Below are positions 1 to 11,694 of a DNA stretch of 64,000 nt, one piece after another (positions within the stretch are counted from its first letter, which is position 1; every line of letters begins with the position of its first letter). Origin of the DNA: Prunus persica (lineage: Eukaryota; Streptophyta; Magnoliopsida; Rosales; Rosaceae); the NCBI RefSeq assembly GCF_000346465.2, contig NC_034014.1:17621542-17685541 (forward strand). Reading direction: 5' to 3'. The translations under genes and the position numbers were made by a program. The notes under the pieces are model-generated. The model saw nothing but the letters and a program-made list of their open reading frames with translations, searched no databases and had not been told where the DNA came from.

Positions 1-854
1 GTTTTAGTTTTCAATTCCAAAGCGTGATAAATAGATTTTTCTTTCCCGAGGAAATTTAAAATGAGGGAAATTAATGTTCTAGAATTTGTAAACTAACACG
101 ACGCAATATTTGCAAATCTGTGTCATCTGTTAAGATTATGATGTGGAACAGAGTTCCATCTGGTAAGATTTCGTAACCCTTGGGATCTCAGACAAAACTG
201 ATTATGTCGGCGGTGTTCTATATAAACCGTCGTGGTTATTTCAATTCTTGTCATTAAGTAGATCTACCGACGTAGGATAAGAAAATCAAAGAAAAAAATT
301 GTTAACAAAAATTCTTATTAAGACGACCGTTAAAATTAAAGGTACGACGTATAAAATGAATAAATACGACGATAAATTTTATTGTACGATTTAAAGATAA
401 CGTAGTAGAACTATACGAGAATGACGTCGATATATTTATATTTTCCGTCGTTGTAAATTAATTTAATACGGCGATATTTTGTATTTTAAAGCCGTGGATT
501 TGTTTGTAATTATACGGCGTCTTATACGAAAACCTCGTCGTCTTATTTTATGAGTAAAAACGGCAGTTTTTATTGAAATCGTCGTCTTTACTTTCTACGT
601 CGGTCGATTCATAACTTCTGCCGTTCTTTGTTGGCATTGATTTTACACTGCGGAAATCTGTTTCAAATAGACGTCGGTTGTTTAATTATGTACGTCGTTG
701 TTTTTGAACAGCCATTTGAAACTCCATTTTTTAGTTGTCTAAGGTTGTATTACACGACGGTGTTTTTAGAACCGTCGTCTTTTTATAAACCACGACGGTT
801 TTCACTTAGACCGTCGTTGTTTTCTGGTCGTCTTTTTCACTTTTTGTAGTAGTG
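1..854. mobile_element. CACTA (En/Spm) DNA transposon, one end only
   Basis: The segment ends at 854 with tttttgtagtagtg, the reverse complement of the classic CACTACTACAAAAA CACTA terminus. The last 650 bp are dense in CGTCGT / ACGACGG words on both strands, which look like subterminal transposase-binding repeats. The same words fill the complete element at 4118-6970. The other terminus lies before base 1. No transposase coding is visible, so this is probably a non-autonomous relative. It has inserted into the 3' coding end of the secreted-protein gene beside it. Confidence 0.85.
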
Positions 855-1181
855 ATTCCAAATTTCTACACTCTTGGTCAAAGCATCCGACTTGTTTAAT
901 TTGGAAAGAGGGCCTGAAAGAGCTTTGTTCACTAATGCAAAATGGCATGGTTGACCCATTGATACAAACTCCATGCAACACCTATCACTAATAGACCATT
1001 CCTTAATTATTGTAATGAATATTTCTTTTCCACACCTAGCATGAAGCCTTGATTTGCATTCCTCTAAGAACATAAAATTTGATGGGGAGGGTGCTAGGGT
1101 TGCAAGTCCTGGCAAAATCATCATTGTTGTAATCACAAAAATCAAGATTACAGAAGTTTGATAACCAATGAACCTTGCCAT
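837..1181 (-). pseudogene. ECA1/DD11-like secreted cysteine-rich protein, copy 1, 3' end replaced by CACTA element
   Basis: The reading frame starts at 1181 with a signal peptide (MARF, then a hydrophobic stretch, cleavage expected after LATLA). It matches the intact copy at 2698-3084 for about 109 residues. It contains the first five cysteines of the prolamin-like pattern (C, C, CC, C). At 854/855 the frame runs into the CACTA terminus, which supplies the last five residues (HYYKK) and a stop. The sixth cysteine and the acidic C-terminus are lost. An unpaired cysteine would be expected to impair folding, but the ORF is otherwise open, so a chimeric product cannot be excluded. The family (prolamin-like, ECA1 gametogenesis-related) is named from the cysteine spacing and overall look; members are secreted, typically from female gametophyte cells. 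Confidence 0.75.
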
Positions 1182-2697
1182 TTTTTAATTTTAAAAATAT
1201 ATACTTTGTTGGCAACGAAGTTATAGAATGGTGGAGAATCTATAACAAGTTTGTCTTTTTATAAGTCTAGTGTTATTGATGATGTGAAACGCATATCCAG
1301 TGAAGAACATATTTGGTAGTATAACTCCAAACTAAACTGTAGATTAATTCAATCTCATTCATTTTAGATTTAATGGTTTGCACACTCGTTTTATGGGTTT
1401 ATGAATTAATTAATTTAGATTTAAAAAGTAAGTTAAAAAACTATCGTTGTCGGTTCTTGTGCAACTGAAGAATAACTCCAGCTTGAATTATATATGAAGC
1501 TTTTGGTTATATGAAATTATTTAATTGAAAAGTATCTATATTTGACTGAAAACTTTTGGAAATTTGTTACTTCGTAAATTGTGAAGTCTCATTTTACACA
1601 AAAACTTATGTTTATTCTTTTTTGTTACATAAGCTAATCGCAATTGAGTGCTAGTTCTATTATTCAACACGAACATGTCATTGAAATTTGTTCACCCCGA
1701 GAATAAAAGAAAATGAATTTGAGAAAAGTAATGGTTAATTATTATTTCATGTTTACATAAGATAGCTTATATATACATATAGACAACACACATGCGTGTG
1801 CACACATAGAGTAGCACTGAGTCACTAAACAAATTGGTAAGATAATATTGTTCTAACCAATCGGTTGGAACAATGCCACAGTGTAAACTCGTGATTGTAC
1901 TGTTCATTTTTAGAACCTTATACAAGGATTATGCTTGATTTTCAGACGGATCATGGTGTTTGACGCACTCTTATTAGTGGTGCGACAAAAGAAAAACTCA
2001 AGTTTTAATTATATATCAAGAGGTTGGATAAATGAGAATATTTGACTGTAAAACCTCTATATTTTATTGAGAACCTACAGAATTTGTGTTACTCTATAAA
2101 TTGTGAAGTCTCATTTTACTCAAAACTCATATTTTTATCCTTCTTTTTTATAAATTAAAAAAAATTCAAAGAAGAGTTTCATTAGATAAACTTCAATAAT
2201 ACACACTAAATCCAAAAGGGCACTGAAATGAACATACTAAAAAAGGAAAATTAAAGCGGACAAACTTCTTACCAACAACTACTATAGCCCACATCACCAC
2301 CATTTGCAGGATATTATATTTATAAGTAGAAATATATCTTTTTTAAGTGATTCATAAAATAATATAATTCATAATATATGATATAGTGTTTCCTATAACC
2401 TCTAAGAACTAAAAATCACAATATTTAAATATGATCTGTAAGCATTTATTTTTAGGAGAGTGTTGGCTTTTGTAACTAAATTGAAGACAAATATGAAAGT
2501 GATTTCATCCATTAAAACATATGTGTAACACTAATCAATAAATTTTGGCGATGAGGTGGAGTGATGAGCATTTTAAAGAAGATATGTAGTGAAAAGAGAA
2601 TAAGTATATAGAATTTAAGGCATCAGTCTCAAAACTTTGATTTCATTTATTCTCAAGTATTTTTCAATATCAAATACATAATTAATTCAAAGACTAA
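1182..2697. repeat. Non-coding spacer of the tandem array, unit 1
   Basis: This AT-rich spacer separates copy 1 from copy 2 and recurs after copy 2 (3085-4117 continued at 6971-7471), after copy 6 and partly after copy 3. Landmarks shared by the copies include 'agtctagtgttattgatgat', 'gcacactcttattagtggtgcg' type words and 'cccaaaagggcactgaaa'. Start-to-start spacing of copies 1 and 2 is 1903 bp. Copies 2 and 3 are about 1918 bp apart once the inserted elements are subtracted. This defines the original tandem unit. No other gene is seen. The promoter of copy 1 should lie just above 1182. Confidence 0.8.
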
Positions 2698-3084
2698 TTA
2701 TTCTTCTGAAGAAGGGGAAGTTGCCGGAGATAGAAATTGTGAAAGCTCAAAACATTGATTCCAAATTTCTACACTCTTGGTCAAAGCATCCGACTTGTTT
2801 AATTTGGAAAGAGGGCCCGAAAGAGCTTTGTTCACTAATGCAAAATGGCATGATTGACCCATGGTTACAAACTCCATACAACACCTATCACTAATAGACC
2901 ATTCCTTAATTATTGTAATGAATATTTCTTTTCCACACCTAGCATGAAGCCTTGATTTGCATTCCTGTAGGAACATAAAATTTGATGGGGAGGGTGCTAG
3001 GGTTGCAAGTCCTGGCAAAATCATCATTGTTGCAATCACAAAAATCAAGATTGCTGAAGTTTGATAACCAATGAACCTTGCCAT
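2698..3084 (-). CDS. ECA1/DD11-like secreted cysteine-rich protein, copy 2 (intact)
   Basis: This is the only undamaged member of the array: one exon, 128 codons. Residues 1-28 or so form a signal peptide (basic start MARF, hydrophobic core, LPGLATLA). The mature part has six cysteines in the order C..C..CC..C..C (ECKS, RCGK, DRCCME, QSCHF, NQCF), the layout of the prolamin-like domain found in egg-cell/synergid ECA1-type proteins such as DOWN-REGULATED IN DIF1 11. The tail is Ser/Pro/Glu-rich (SPATSPSSEE). Known members are small proteins secreted by the female gametophyte; a role in ovule or pollen-tube signalling is inference. The start is chosen because MARF is conserved in every copy and is followed at once by the signal peptide. 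Confidence 0.8.
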   Translation of the reverse strand: MARFIGYQTSAILIFVIATMMILPGLATLAPSPSNFMFLQECKSRLHARCGKEIFITIIKEWSISDRCCMEFVTMGQSCHFALVNKALSGPLSKLNKSDALTKSVEIWNQCFELSQFLSPATSPSSEE

Positions 3085-4117
3085 TTTTTAATTGTAAAAA
3101 TATATACTTTGTTGGCAACGAAGTTATAGAATGGTGGAGAATCTATAACAAGTTTGTCTTTTTATAAGTCTAGTGTTATTGATGATGTGAAACGCATATC
3201 CAGTGAAGAACATATTTGGTAGTATAACTCCAAACTAAACTGTAGATTAATTCAATCTCATTCATTTTAGATTTAATGGTTTGCACACTCGTTTTATGGG
3301 TTTATGAATTAATTAATTTAGATTTAAAAAGTAAGTTAAAAAACTATCGTTGTCGATTCTTGTGCAACTAAAGAATAACTCCAGCTTGAATTATATATGA
3401 AGCTTTTGGTTATTATGAAATTATTTAATTGGAAAGTATCTATATTGGACTGAAAACTTTTGGGAATTTTGTTACTTCGTAAATTGTGAAGTCTCATTTT
3501 ACACAAAAACTTATGTTTATTGTTTTTTGTTACATAAGCTAATCGCAATTGAGTGCTAGTTCTATTATTCAACAGGAACATGTCACTGAAATTTGTTCAC
3601 CCTGAGAATAAAAGAAAATGAATTTGAGAAAAGTAATGGTTAATTATTATTTCATGTTTACATAAGATAGCTTATATATATAAGATAGCTTAGATATATA
3701 TATATATATATAGACACACACACGCGTGCACACATAGAGTAGCACTGAATCGCTAAACAAATTGGTAAGATAATATGGTGCTAACCAATCATTTGGAACT
3801 ATGCCACAATGTAAACTCATGATTTGAACTGTTCATTTTTAGAACCTCATACAAGGATTAAGCTTGATTGTTAGACAGATCAGGGCGTTTGACGCACTCT
3901 TATTAGTGGTGCGACAAAAGGAAAACTCAAGTTTTAATTATATATCAAGACGTTGGATAAATGAAAATATTTAACTGTAAAACCTCTATATTTTATTGAG
4001 AACCTACGGAGTTTGTGTTACTTTATAAATTGTGAAGCCTCATTTTACTCAAAACTCATATTTTTATCCTCTTTTTTTTTTTTATCAAAGAAGACTTTCA
4101 TTAGATAAAATTCAATA
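3085..4117. repeat. Spacer of the tandem array, unit 2 (left part)
   Basis: It is highly similar to 1182-2210, with small indels such as a longer AT run near 3675-3715. It is cut at 4117 by the CACTA element and resumes at 6971. No gene is supported here; the short ORFs are not conserved between the spacer copies. Confidence 0.8.
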
Positions 4118-4964
4118 CACTACTACAAAAATGGAAAACCACGACGCCTCTTTAATGATAGTAAAACTAAAAAACGTCGTGTTTTTAAAAATCACAAAAA
4201 ATCAAGACGGTTCCATTTAAAACGGTCGTTCTTTAAAAGGCTGAAGCTCGCAAAAATTACGATAGTTCCTTCTAAAAACTGTCGTGTTTGAAAATGCTCT
4301 AGACAAAAATTTCTCTTAAGGTTTAAATTTTGACGCGCAGCTCTCTCTCCGATAGTCTCTCGCGATCTTTTCAGAAGCCCTCTCTTTCTCAACTCCCTTT
4401 CTCGTTCCTGAAACACCATCTCCATCGTGCCGTCTTGGTTACCAATCTCGCCATACATGTCACAGATCTCAGCGTCGAGTTCACTGAGGTCGTCATATCC
4501 CTTGCGTCCAGGTCACTGAGGTCGCCATCTTCATGAGGGCACATCCATGATCTTCGCAATCTCCTTCAAGGGGCCTCTCTCGAGCCCACTGGTCTCTTCT
4601 CCTCCAAGCTTCCCCTTCTCTTCGTCGACCTGTTCTCTGTTAAATTTGAGGTTTCGTTTTGGTCTTTATCTGACTTTTGCTTGGACAATTTCAGAGATCT
4701 GCAGGCGACGCTTATCGGTGGTGGTTATAGGTTGGATCGTCGTGGTGTGATAACGATTCTGTTAGCCGTCGTGATTGTGTCCAAGTCTGGCGACATCTGG
4801 TTGTGAGTGTATATGTGCTTCTGTTTTCGATTTATTTTGTTTTTTTTTAAAATAATTCTTTTCTGTTTCCTGCCATTTTTGTTTCATAAAGCACATATCT
4901 TCTTACGTTTTATACAAAATCTGTTGATCTTTTCCTTTCCCCCTTTCTGTTGGTGTTGATTGAG

Positions 4965-4996
<32 letters not shown>

Positions 4997-6970
4997 ATGT
5001 CTGAAGCTGTAGCAATGTGACTTTCTTTGAGGCTGGCTGAAACTAATTCATAATTGGGTGTATCAAAGTCATGTCCTGCGTTGAATGGATTATGTTCTTT
5101 CTTTGTCCTTAACTTTTCGTTTGCTCAGAATAGGACTGTGTGCTGTAAAATTTTGAATTCATCTTACTCTGTTATTATACATGAAATTATATTTAGTCAC
5201 AACACAAGCTTTCTCATTGCTGTGTATGAAAGAAATCTATTTTGTTTTTAATCCTTATATTTGCTTCTGATATAAGAGTGAATATCTAATCCAACATAAT
5301 GATTTCCCCTCATTTTTTCAGTTACCAAATGAAGGTATTAGTTTGGCAAAGCAACGCTCTTGTAGTTAACTTATATTTTTATTTTGGATTTTATAGAAGC
5401 TTGGAGTAGTTGTGAATCCAATTGAGAAACCAAGGTCATACTGAAGTTCATTTGGATGGAAACGAAACCAAGTTTGGAGTAGTTTTTTTTTTCCTTTTGT
5501 TTTCCTTCTCTTTAGTGTTTAGGGCCTTGAATGAAGTTCTGTTTAATGTTTGGCACATCTCCAATTGCAGGCTTGAAATACTCTTTGGGTGGGACATCAC
5601 GAAATTGCAGGTATAACTTCTTTGAAGTATTGCCTTTTCTTCTTTTTGTCTTGCGGTACTGTTTTTTTTTTTTTCTCTTTCTCTATCTTAATAACTTGTG
5701 CTGGGCTCCACGAGTAGATGTCCCATCACCTCTTTGCTGATTTATTGATTACTTATACCTTGTGTATTTGTTTTATCCTAAAAGTCCTTATGCGTTTGAA
5801 TTATTCTTCAGTTTTTTTGAACGTCAATTATGGTCTTTCACATTCACTTGAGAGCAAAACTTGCTGGTCTTGACAATTTTCAGCCATATGTATTGCTCTT
5901 CATCTCCTGATGAACACGTGAAGGTAATAGCTTATCCAAGTATATTATTGTTGTGCTTCTTTTGTGAGATCATGCTCTAACTCTTCCTTTTTTATGCAGA
6001 TTTATAACTTTTTCTTTTGGAGGTTTTCTATGGTCTTTTCTATCTGAGTCGTATGTTTTTTTTTTTGTTGAAAATTTCTTACCTCCTCTTTTCACCATCA
6101 TTTTATTTATATATTTTTTTCCTTTTGCAAGTTCTTTATGGTCTTTTTTATGCTCATTTTTACAGGTTTTCTATGGAAACATAGTCCAATGATAAAATTT
6201 CTCTTTCACCTAATTTTATTTGTTTATAATCTCTTTTTTCTTTTCTTTCTGTCATTTTGATTTATTTACAGGGATGATGGAGGAGACTTCAATTGTGCAT
6301 CATTTGTATGTTTGGATGAGGAAGGCTTGGATTCGGAGTACGTAGGTCATGTTAGGAAAAGATTGTACTACTTAATTACCATGTATCATTTGAATATTTA
6401 TATTTAGTTGGTAGGAAGTATGCTTGTTGTAGAATAAGGTTTGGTTAACTATGTAATAACTATTGAATCTTCAAGTTTTATGAAAAATACTATTTTTGAG
6501 TGTATATATTCATTAATAAAGCATTATGATTAGTTTTCTAGTTAAAATCGTTGTAGCATCATAGGAAACCAAAAAGAACAAAAATGTAATATCTTGGGAA
6601 CTTATTAGACGAAAGTTTTTTATCATAAATTCTTTACAGATAATTAACGACGATTTTTATAAAACAACCGTCGTCTTTACAAACAATCCACGGCAGTTCC
6701 TCCTATAATTAACGATCTTTACCTCTGAACAATGATAGTTTTTAAGAAAAACCGTCGTCTTTATACAACGACTGTTTTTCTTAAAAATCGTCGTTTTTAT
6801 GTGACAACGACGGTTTTCTTTAACAACCTTCATCTTTACAAATAAACAATGACGGTGAAAAGCCGTTGTAGTTTGACACCCAAAAAGACGGCGGTCGATT
6901 TAACGACGGTTTTCAAAGCATTACAACGACGGTGGATCCTCGTTGTCTATTTGGTTTTTTTGTAGTAGTG
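4118..6970. mobile_element. Complete non-autonomous CACTA element with 3-bp target duplication
   Basis: The left end is CACTACTACAAAAATGG and the right end is the inverted ttttttgtagtagtg. The direct repeat ATA flanks both sides (4115-4117 and 6971-6973), as expected for CACTA insertion. The uninterrupted site is preserved in the paralogous spacer near 2191-2205, where ttcaataatac is contiguous. Both terminal 250-bp zones carry many ACGACGG / CGTCGT words. The 2853-bp interior shows no transposase. A CT-rich stretch (about 4330-4620) followed by pyrimidine-rich, intron-like DNA to about 6300 resembles the 5' end of a plant transcription unit, so captured host sequence is possible but unproven. 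Confidence 0.9.
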
Positions 6971-6973
6971 ATA

Positions 6974-7471
6974 ATACAAACTAAGCCCAAAAGGGCACTG
7001 AAACGAACATACTAAGAAAGCAAAACTAAAGCGAACAAACTTCGCACCAACAACTACTATAGCCCACATGACCACCATTTGAAAGATATTATATTTCTAA
7101 GTAGAAATATATCTTTTTAAGTAATTCATAAAATAATATAATTCATAATATATGATATAGTGTTTCCTATAACCTCTAAGAACTAAAAATCACAATATTT
7201 GAATATGATCTATAAGCATTTATTTGTAGGAGAGTCTTGGATTTTGTAACTAAATTTAAGATAAATATGAAAGTCATTTCATCCATTAAAACATATGTGT
7301 AACACTAATCAATAAATTTAGGCAATGAGGTGAAGTGAGGAACGTTGTAAACAAGATATGCAGTAAAAAGACAATAAGTATATAGAATTTAAGACATCCG
7401 CCTCAAAACTTTGATTTCATTTATTATCAAGTATTTTTCAATATCAAATACATAATTAATTCAAAGACTAA
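6974..7471. repeat. Spacer of the tandem array, unit 2 (right part)
   Basis: This continues the spacer interrupted at 4117 and matches about 2205-2697, including 'aatataattcataatatatgatatagtg'. It leads into the 3' end of copy 3. No gene is seen. Confidence 0.8.
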
Positions 7472-7638
7472 TTATTCTTCTAAAGAAGGAGAAGTTGCAG
7501 GAGATAGAAATTGTGAGAACTTAAAACATTGACTCCAAATTTCTGCACTCTTGGTCAAAGCATCCAACTTGTTTAGTTTGGCAAGAGTGCCCGAAAGAGC
7601 TTTGTTCACTAATGCAAAATGGCATGATTGACCCATTG

Positions 7639-9975
7639 TGTAACACCCCGACTCCAAATTTAACCCTTATTTAAATTATTTAATTATTTAAGGACATTTT
7701 GGTCATATTCTTAACCGGAGAGAGTTTGGGGCAGTGACTAGTATTTTTGGATACGTCGTACTGAGACGAGTTCATAGACACGTAGTGGGCTCGAATCGGA
7801 GTTGTAACGAGAGAGATATGGTCAAAAGAAACCCAGTGGCACAGTCGTAATTATTTCAAAATGGGATTTTTATAAAAAATCAGATTTCTCTCTCTCTCTC
7901 TCTCCCTCCCGCGAGCTCTCTCTCTCTCCAGTCAGCCTCTCTCTCTCTCTCCTCGTAACTCCGGCCACCGGCCACGGCTGTGGACGGGGCCGGTACCAAA
8001 ATGACCGGGGCGTCGTCCTCTTCCAGCCCCAGCCGACTTCCGCCTCCACCCACTGCGGTTTCACCGGAAAATGGAGAAGAAGCGGTCGGCGTCGTCCGAT
8101 CTTTGCCGCCGTCGATCTCCCTCCTCCGGCCACCGATTCCGACGAGCAAGGTATGGTTTCTCACCTACTTTTCATGCTCTAGCTGATGGTTGGGTAGGAT
8201 TGGATCGATTCTTAGCGTAGCCAATTCGATTTTCGAATTTAAATTCGGCCGGTTTTGGAATCGCGATTCCGGCCACTTCCGGTCAGTTTTTGGAGTAGGT
8301 CCAAGAACAAAAGTGGCTCCAAATAGGGTGTTATACCTAGGGTAGGAGTTTGGAGCCGTGGTGTTGAGATTTTCCGGCGAAGCTTTATCGCTTTGGGCAC
8401 CCACCCGCTGCCGGCGCGTACGGCAGCGCGTGGGCACTGTATAGAAATTGGCACTGTGTCTCGATGAGATCCTTAGGTTGTCATGAGTGCGTAGGATTTC
8501 GCGGATCTCAATTCGGACATCGTTTGGCTACCGAATGGATATCGCCTATCGTGCGTTATCCGGGTTCGATAGGTTGGGACCGTTGGATGGTCCCAAATTT
8601 AATATATGTTAATCTAGGTATTTCTAGGATCGTGTAGGAATTCACGGATTGTGAATCGGAGCCCCGGATGTTTCGAATAATAATTTAAAGTTTATATTTT
8701 ATATTAACCGTCAGATCGTGCGATCGTGAGCGATCCGACAGTCCGATCTGAACCAAACGTGCAGGACGAGTGTCCTATACCTTGTAAAACCCATAGGGAC
8801 TTTCGGATCGGAATATGGAGGTCGTGGGCCCCGCAGGTCCGTTTGACCCTTGGTTGACCGTGAGTCTCCCGGAGTAATCTCACATTTCCAGGGGGATTAT
8901 CGGGTGCTAGACCATTGTGGAGGGTTACACAATATTAGAATTATTATATATTTATATATGTTTGTACAAGGGTACAAAAGAGTCTAGAATATCAGTTTGG
9001 AGTGCTATACGCACTACCTTAGGTACCTCCCCGGATTCTGGTTACACTACAAGTACCACCAAGTGAAAGTTAGGTCCCACGTGGCGTAGGTTATCCGGCG
9101 TGCGGACAGACCCCATACGTGGCATTGGTTGTACCGGCGTATAGGGAGATTTGTAATATGATGTTCAGGTCTCACGTGGCGTAGGTTATCTATCGTTGAG
9201 ACAGGCCCCATACGTGGCGTTGGTTGTACCGGCGTATGGGGAGATATTGTGATATTGTGTTGAGGTCGCACGTGGCGTAGGTCATCCGGCGTGTCGACAA
9301 ACCCCATACGTGGCGTTGGTTGTACCGTCGTATGGGGAGATATGTGATATGATGCGCAGGTCTCGCGTGGCGTAGGTTATCCTGCGTTGAGACAGACCCC
9401 ATACGTGGCGTTGGTTGTACTGGCGTATGGGGAGATATTATGATAGTATGGCATGGTCGCACGCGGCATAGGTTATCCGGCGTGTTGACAGACCCCATAC
9501 GCGGCGTTGGTTGTACCGGCATATGGGGAGATTATGTGAAATACAGAGAAATGAATTAAGGTATCGCCTAAGTGTGGAATTGGATTTTATGGAAGAACTA
9601 CGTGTGGCTTGATCCCTCAAGGAGGGTACGTAAGCAGCCTAAGGTTATTAGGTGCAGCCGCAAACTAAATGTTAGTCATAATTTATATTTGAATTGTTTG
9701 GTTAGCGGGTTTGGTAGTTGGTTGAGAATTATTGGAAGGCCGAAGGCCATTTATGTGGATTGCATGAAATTATATTGTGCATGCTGCCAGTTGTGAATAT
9801 TAAATGCGTTTTTATACATGTTGAAATTTTGGAAAATGTCCATTTATAAGGGAGACTCTGCCGAAATTTCGGCAGGAAGTCTCGGTCTTTAGTAAGTGGG
9901 CCTGGCATCGGGGTGATGTCAGGAATTCCAAAGGGTTCGCCTCAGGTTTTGAGAAATTCGGGGCGGGTCCTTTCA
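7639..9975 (+). mobile_element. Solo LTR (gypsy-type, TGTAACACCCCGA family) with 5-bp target duplication
   Basis: It begins TGTAACACCCCGACTCC and ends GGGCGGGTCCTTTCA, so it has TG...CA ends, and is flanked by perfect CATTG repeats (7634-7638 and 9976-9980). No internal region, PBS or second LTR is seen, hence solo LTR. The first 300 bp, including a CT-rich tract at 7887-7960, are related to the LTR starts at 11728, 20828 and (inverted) 16773 and 25257. It also carries a tandem repeat block at 9060-9535. Confidence 0.85.
9060..9535. repeat. About five tandem copies of a 95-98 bp unit inside the LTR
   Basis: The core 'ccccatacgtggcgttggttgtaccggcgtatggggagata' followed by 'ggtcgcacgtggcgtaggttatccggcgt' recurs near 9110, 9207, 9302, 9397 and 9495. 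Each unit contains short inverted words (ccccatac...gtatgggg) that could form hairpins. The GC content is well above the flanks. The minus-strand ORFs across it simply reflect the repeat period. Confidence 0.85.
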
Positions 9976-10653
9976 CATTGATACAAGCTCCATGCAACAA
10001 CTATCACTAATAGACCATTCCTTAATTATTGTAACGAATATTTCTTTTCCATACTCGACATAAAGCCTTGATTTGCAATCCTCTAGAAACTTAAAATTTG
10101 ATGCGGAGGGTGCTAGGGTTGCAAGTCTTGGAAATATCATCATTGTTGCAATCATGAAAATTAAGATTGTAGAAGTTTGATAACCAGAGAACCTTGCCAT
10201 TTTTTAAAAATATACTTGTCGCCAACGAAGCTATAGAATGGTGGAGAATCTATAACAAGTTTGTCATTTTATAAGTCTAGTGTTATTGATGAAGTCAAAC
10301 GCATTTACAATGAAGAACGTATTTGGTAGTATAACTCCAAACTAAACCGTAGATTAATTAAATCTCATTCATTTTAGATTTTAATGGTTTGCACATGCGT
10401 TTTTTTATGAGTTTATTAATTAATTCATTTAGATTTGAAAAATATGTTAATAAACCATCTTTGTCCGTCCTTGTGAAACTAAAGAAAATCTCAAGTTTGG
10501 ATTATATATGAAGCTATTGAATAAATGAATTAGTCAGATAATATGACGCTAACCAATCGTTTGGAACAATGCCACAATTACACTCATGATTTGAACTGTT
10601 CATTTTTAGAACATCATAAAATAATATTATATTTATAAGTAGAAATGTATCTT

Positions 10654-11314
10654 CTTTTTTGTTGTTGGAGAAATTCTATGATTGCATTCATAATTTAGCC
10701 AAAAAAGCCACTAGCCACAAAGGGCCAATACAAACTAGCCACAAAAGGGTCATTACAATAACGGAGTAGTCTAATATCAAAATTAAGAAAATCAGGTATT
10801 TCTCCACCAACGATCAGGCAAGATCGAAGAAACTCTGGCATAGGCATCCCAACTAAGATTGCAAACTTAGAATAATAAAAAAGAGATAAAGCTTGAAAAA
10901 ACCAAGCCAAAGGAGAGATGAAAAGCTCTCAAAGGAGAGATGAAAAACTCTCACAAAAGGAGAGGTGAAAACTACACAGAGAACCCAAAGAATCTCTGCA
11001 ACTTATTCCAAACATAAAGAAATTGCAAAAAAAGATGGTGATGGAGATCCGACGCCGAAATGCAGGTGAAGATCCGACGCTGAGCCGCAGCCGCCAATAA
11101 TGGTTGGATGAAAATCATAACAAAACTAAGACAAATAGGGAAAACCCTTTGTTTCTGAAAATGGGGGAAGAGGTGAAAGGAGGAAGAGAGGAAGAGAAGA
11201 AGGGAAAGGGGGGAAGAACAATGGCTTCTTCCCCCCTCAAAGTGGAAAAGGCTCTAAGAGTATTTTTTGGGAGAAAGGGGGCTCGGGTTTCCCAAGATAG
11301 TCTTTGGACGTATA
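10654..11314 (-). mobile_element. Retroposon with A-tail and 14-bp target duplication (internally deleted LINE-like)
   Basis: The direct repeat tagaaatgtatctt flanks it (10640-10653 and 11315-11328). Read on the minus strand, it ends in an A-rich tail (revcomp of cttttttgttgttgg) preceded by 'ggctaaattatgaatgcaat', a look common at the 3' ends of plant LINEs. Its 5' part resembles a leader with short purine- and pyrimidine-rich blocks. No reverse-transcriptase frame is present. Copy B of the segmental duplication has the empty site at about 20424-20440, so insertion followed the duplication or was lost from B. The classification as LINE-derived is inference. Confidence 0.7.
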
Positions 11315-11694
11315 TAGAAATGTATCTTGTTTAAGTGATTCACAAAATAAAATACTTTATAATATATGATAAAGTGTCTCCTATATCCTCTGAGAACTAA
11401 AAATCACAATATTTAAATATGATCTACAAGCATTAATTTGTTGGAGAGCCTTGGCTTTTATAACTAAATTGAAGATAAATATGAAAGTGATTTCATCCAT
11501 TAAAACATATGAGTCACGCTAATCAATAAATTTAGGTGATGTGGTGGAGGAGTGAGGAACGTTGTAAACAAGATATGTAGTAAAAAGAGAATAAATATTA
11601 TCAAATTTAAGGCCTCCATCTCAAAACTTTGATTTCATTTATTCTAAAGTATTTTTCAATATCAAATAAATTACATAATTAATTCATACACTAG

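Larger units (their letters stand above)
7472..10200 (-). pseudogene. ECA1/DD11-like secreted protein, copy 3, split by a solo LTR
   Basis: The 5' half of the gene is at 9976-10200 (signal peptide, then ECA1-like domain to CCMELVSM). The 3' half is at 7472-7638 (GQSCHF to the SPATSPSLEE tail). An LTR of 2337 bp separates them exactly between two codons. The CATTG target duplication is part of the coding sequence. Apart from the insertion, the copy shows change at the second cysteine (RCGK is EYGK here), so it may already have been degenerating. Neither half alone would carry the six-cysteine fold. Confidence 0.85.

Noticed and set aside
7870..8190. Arg/Glu-rich and Pro/Ser-rich ORFs
   Set aside because: They arise from CT/GA-rich low-complexity DNA in the LTR, open in several frames at once.
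9047..9620. Repetitive minus-strand proteins of 60-110 aa
   Set aside because: They are translations of a tandem DNA repeat whose unit length varies (95-98 bp), so the frame is not maintained.
11104..11334. Lys/Glu-rich 76-aa ORF
   Set aside because: It lies antisense within the retroposon leader and runs into the target duplication; low complexity.
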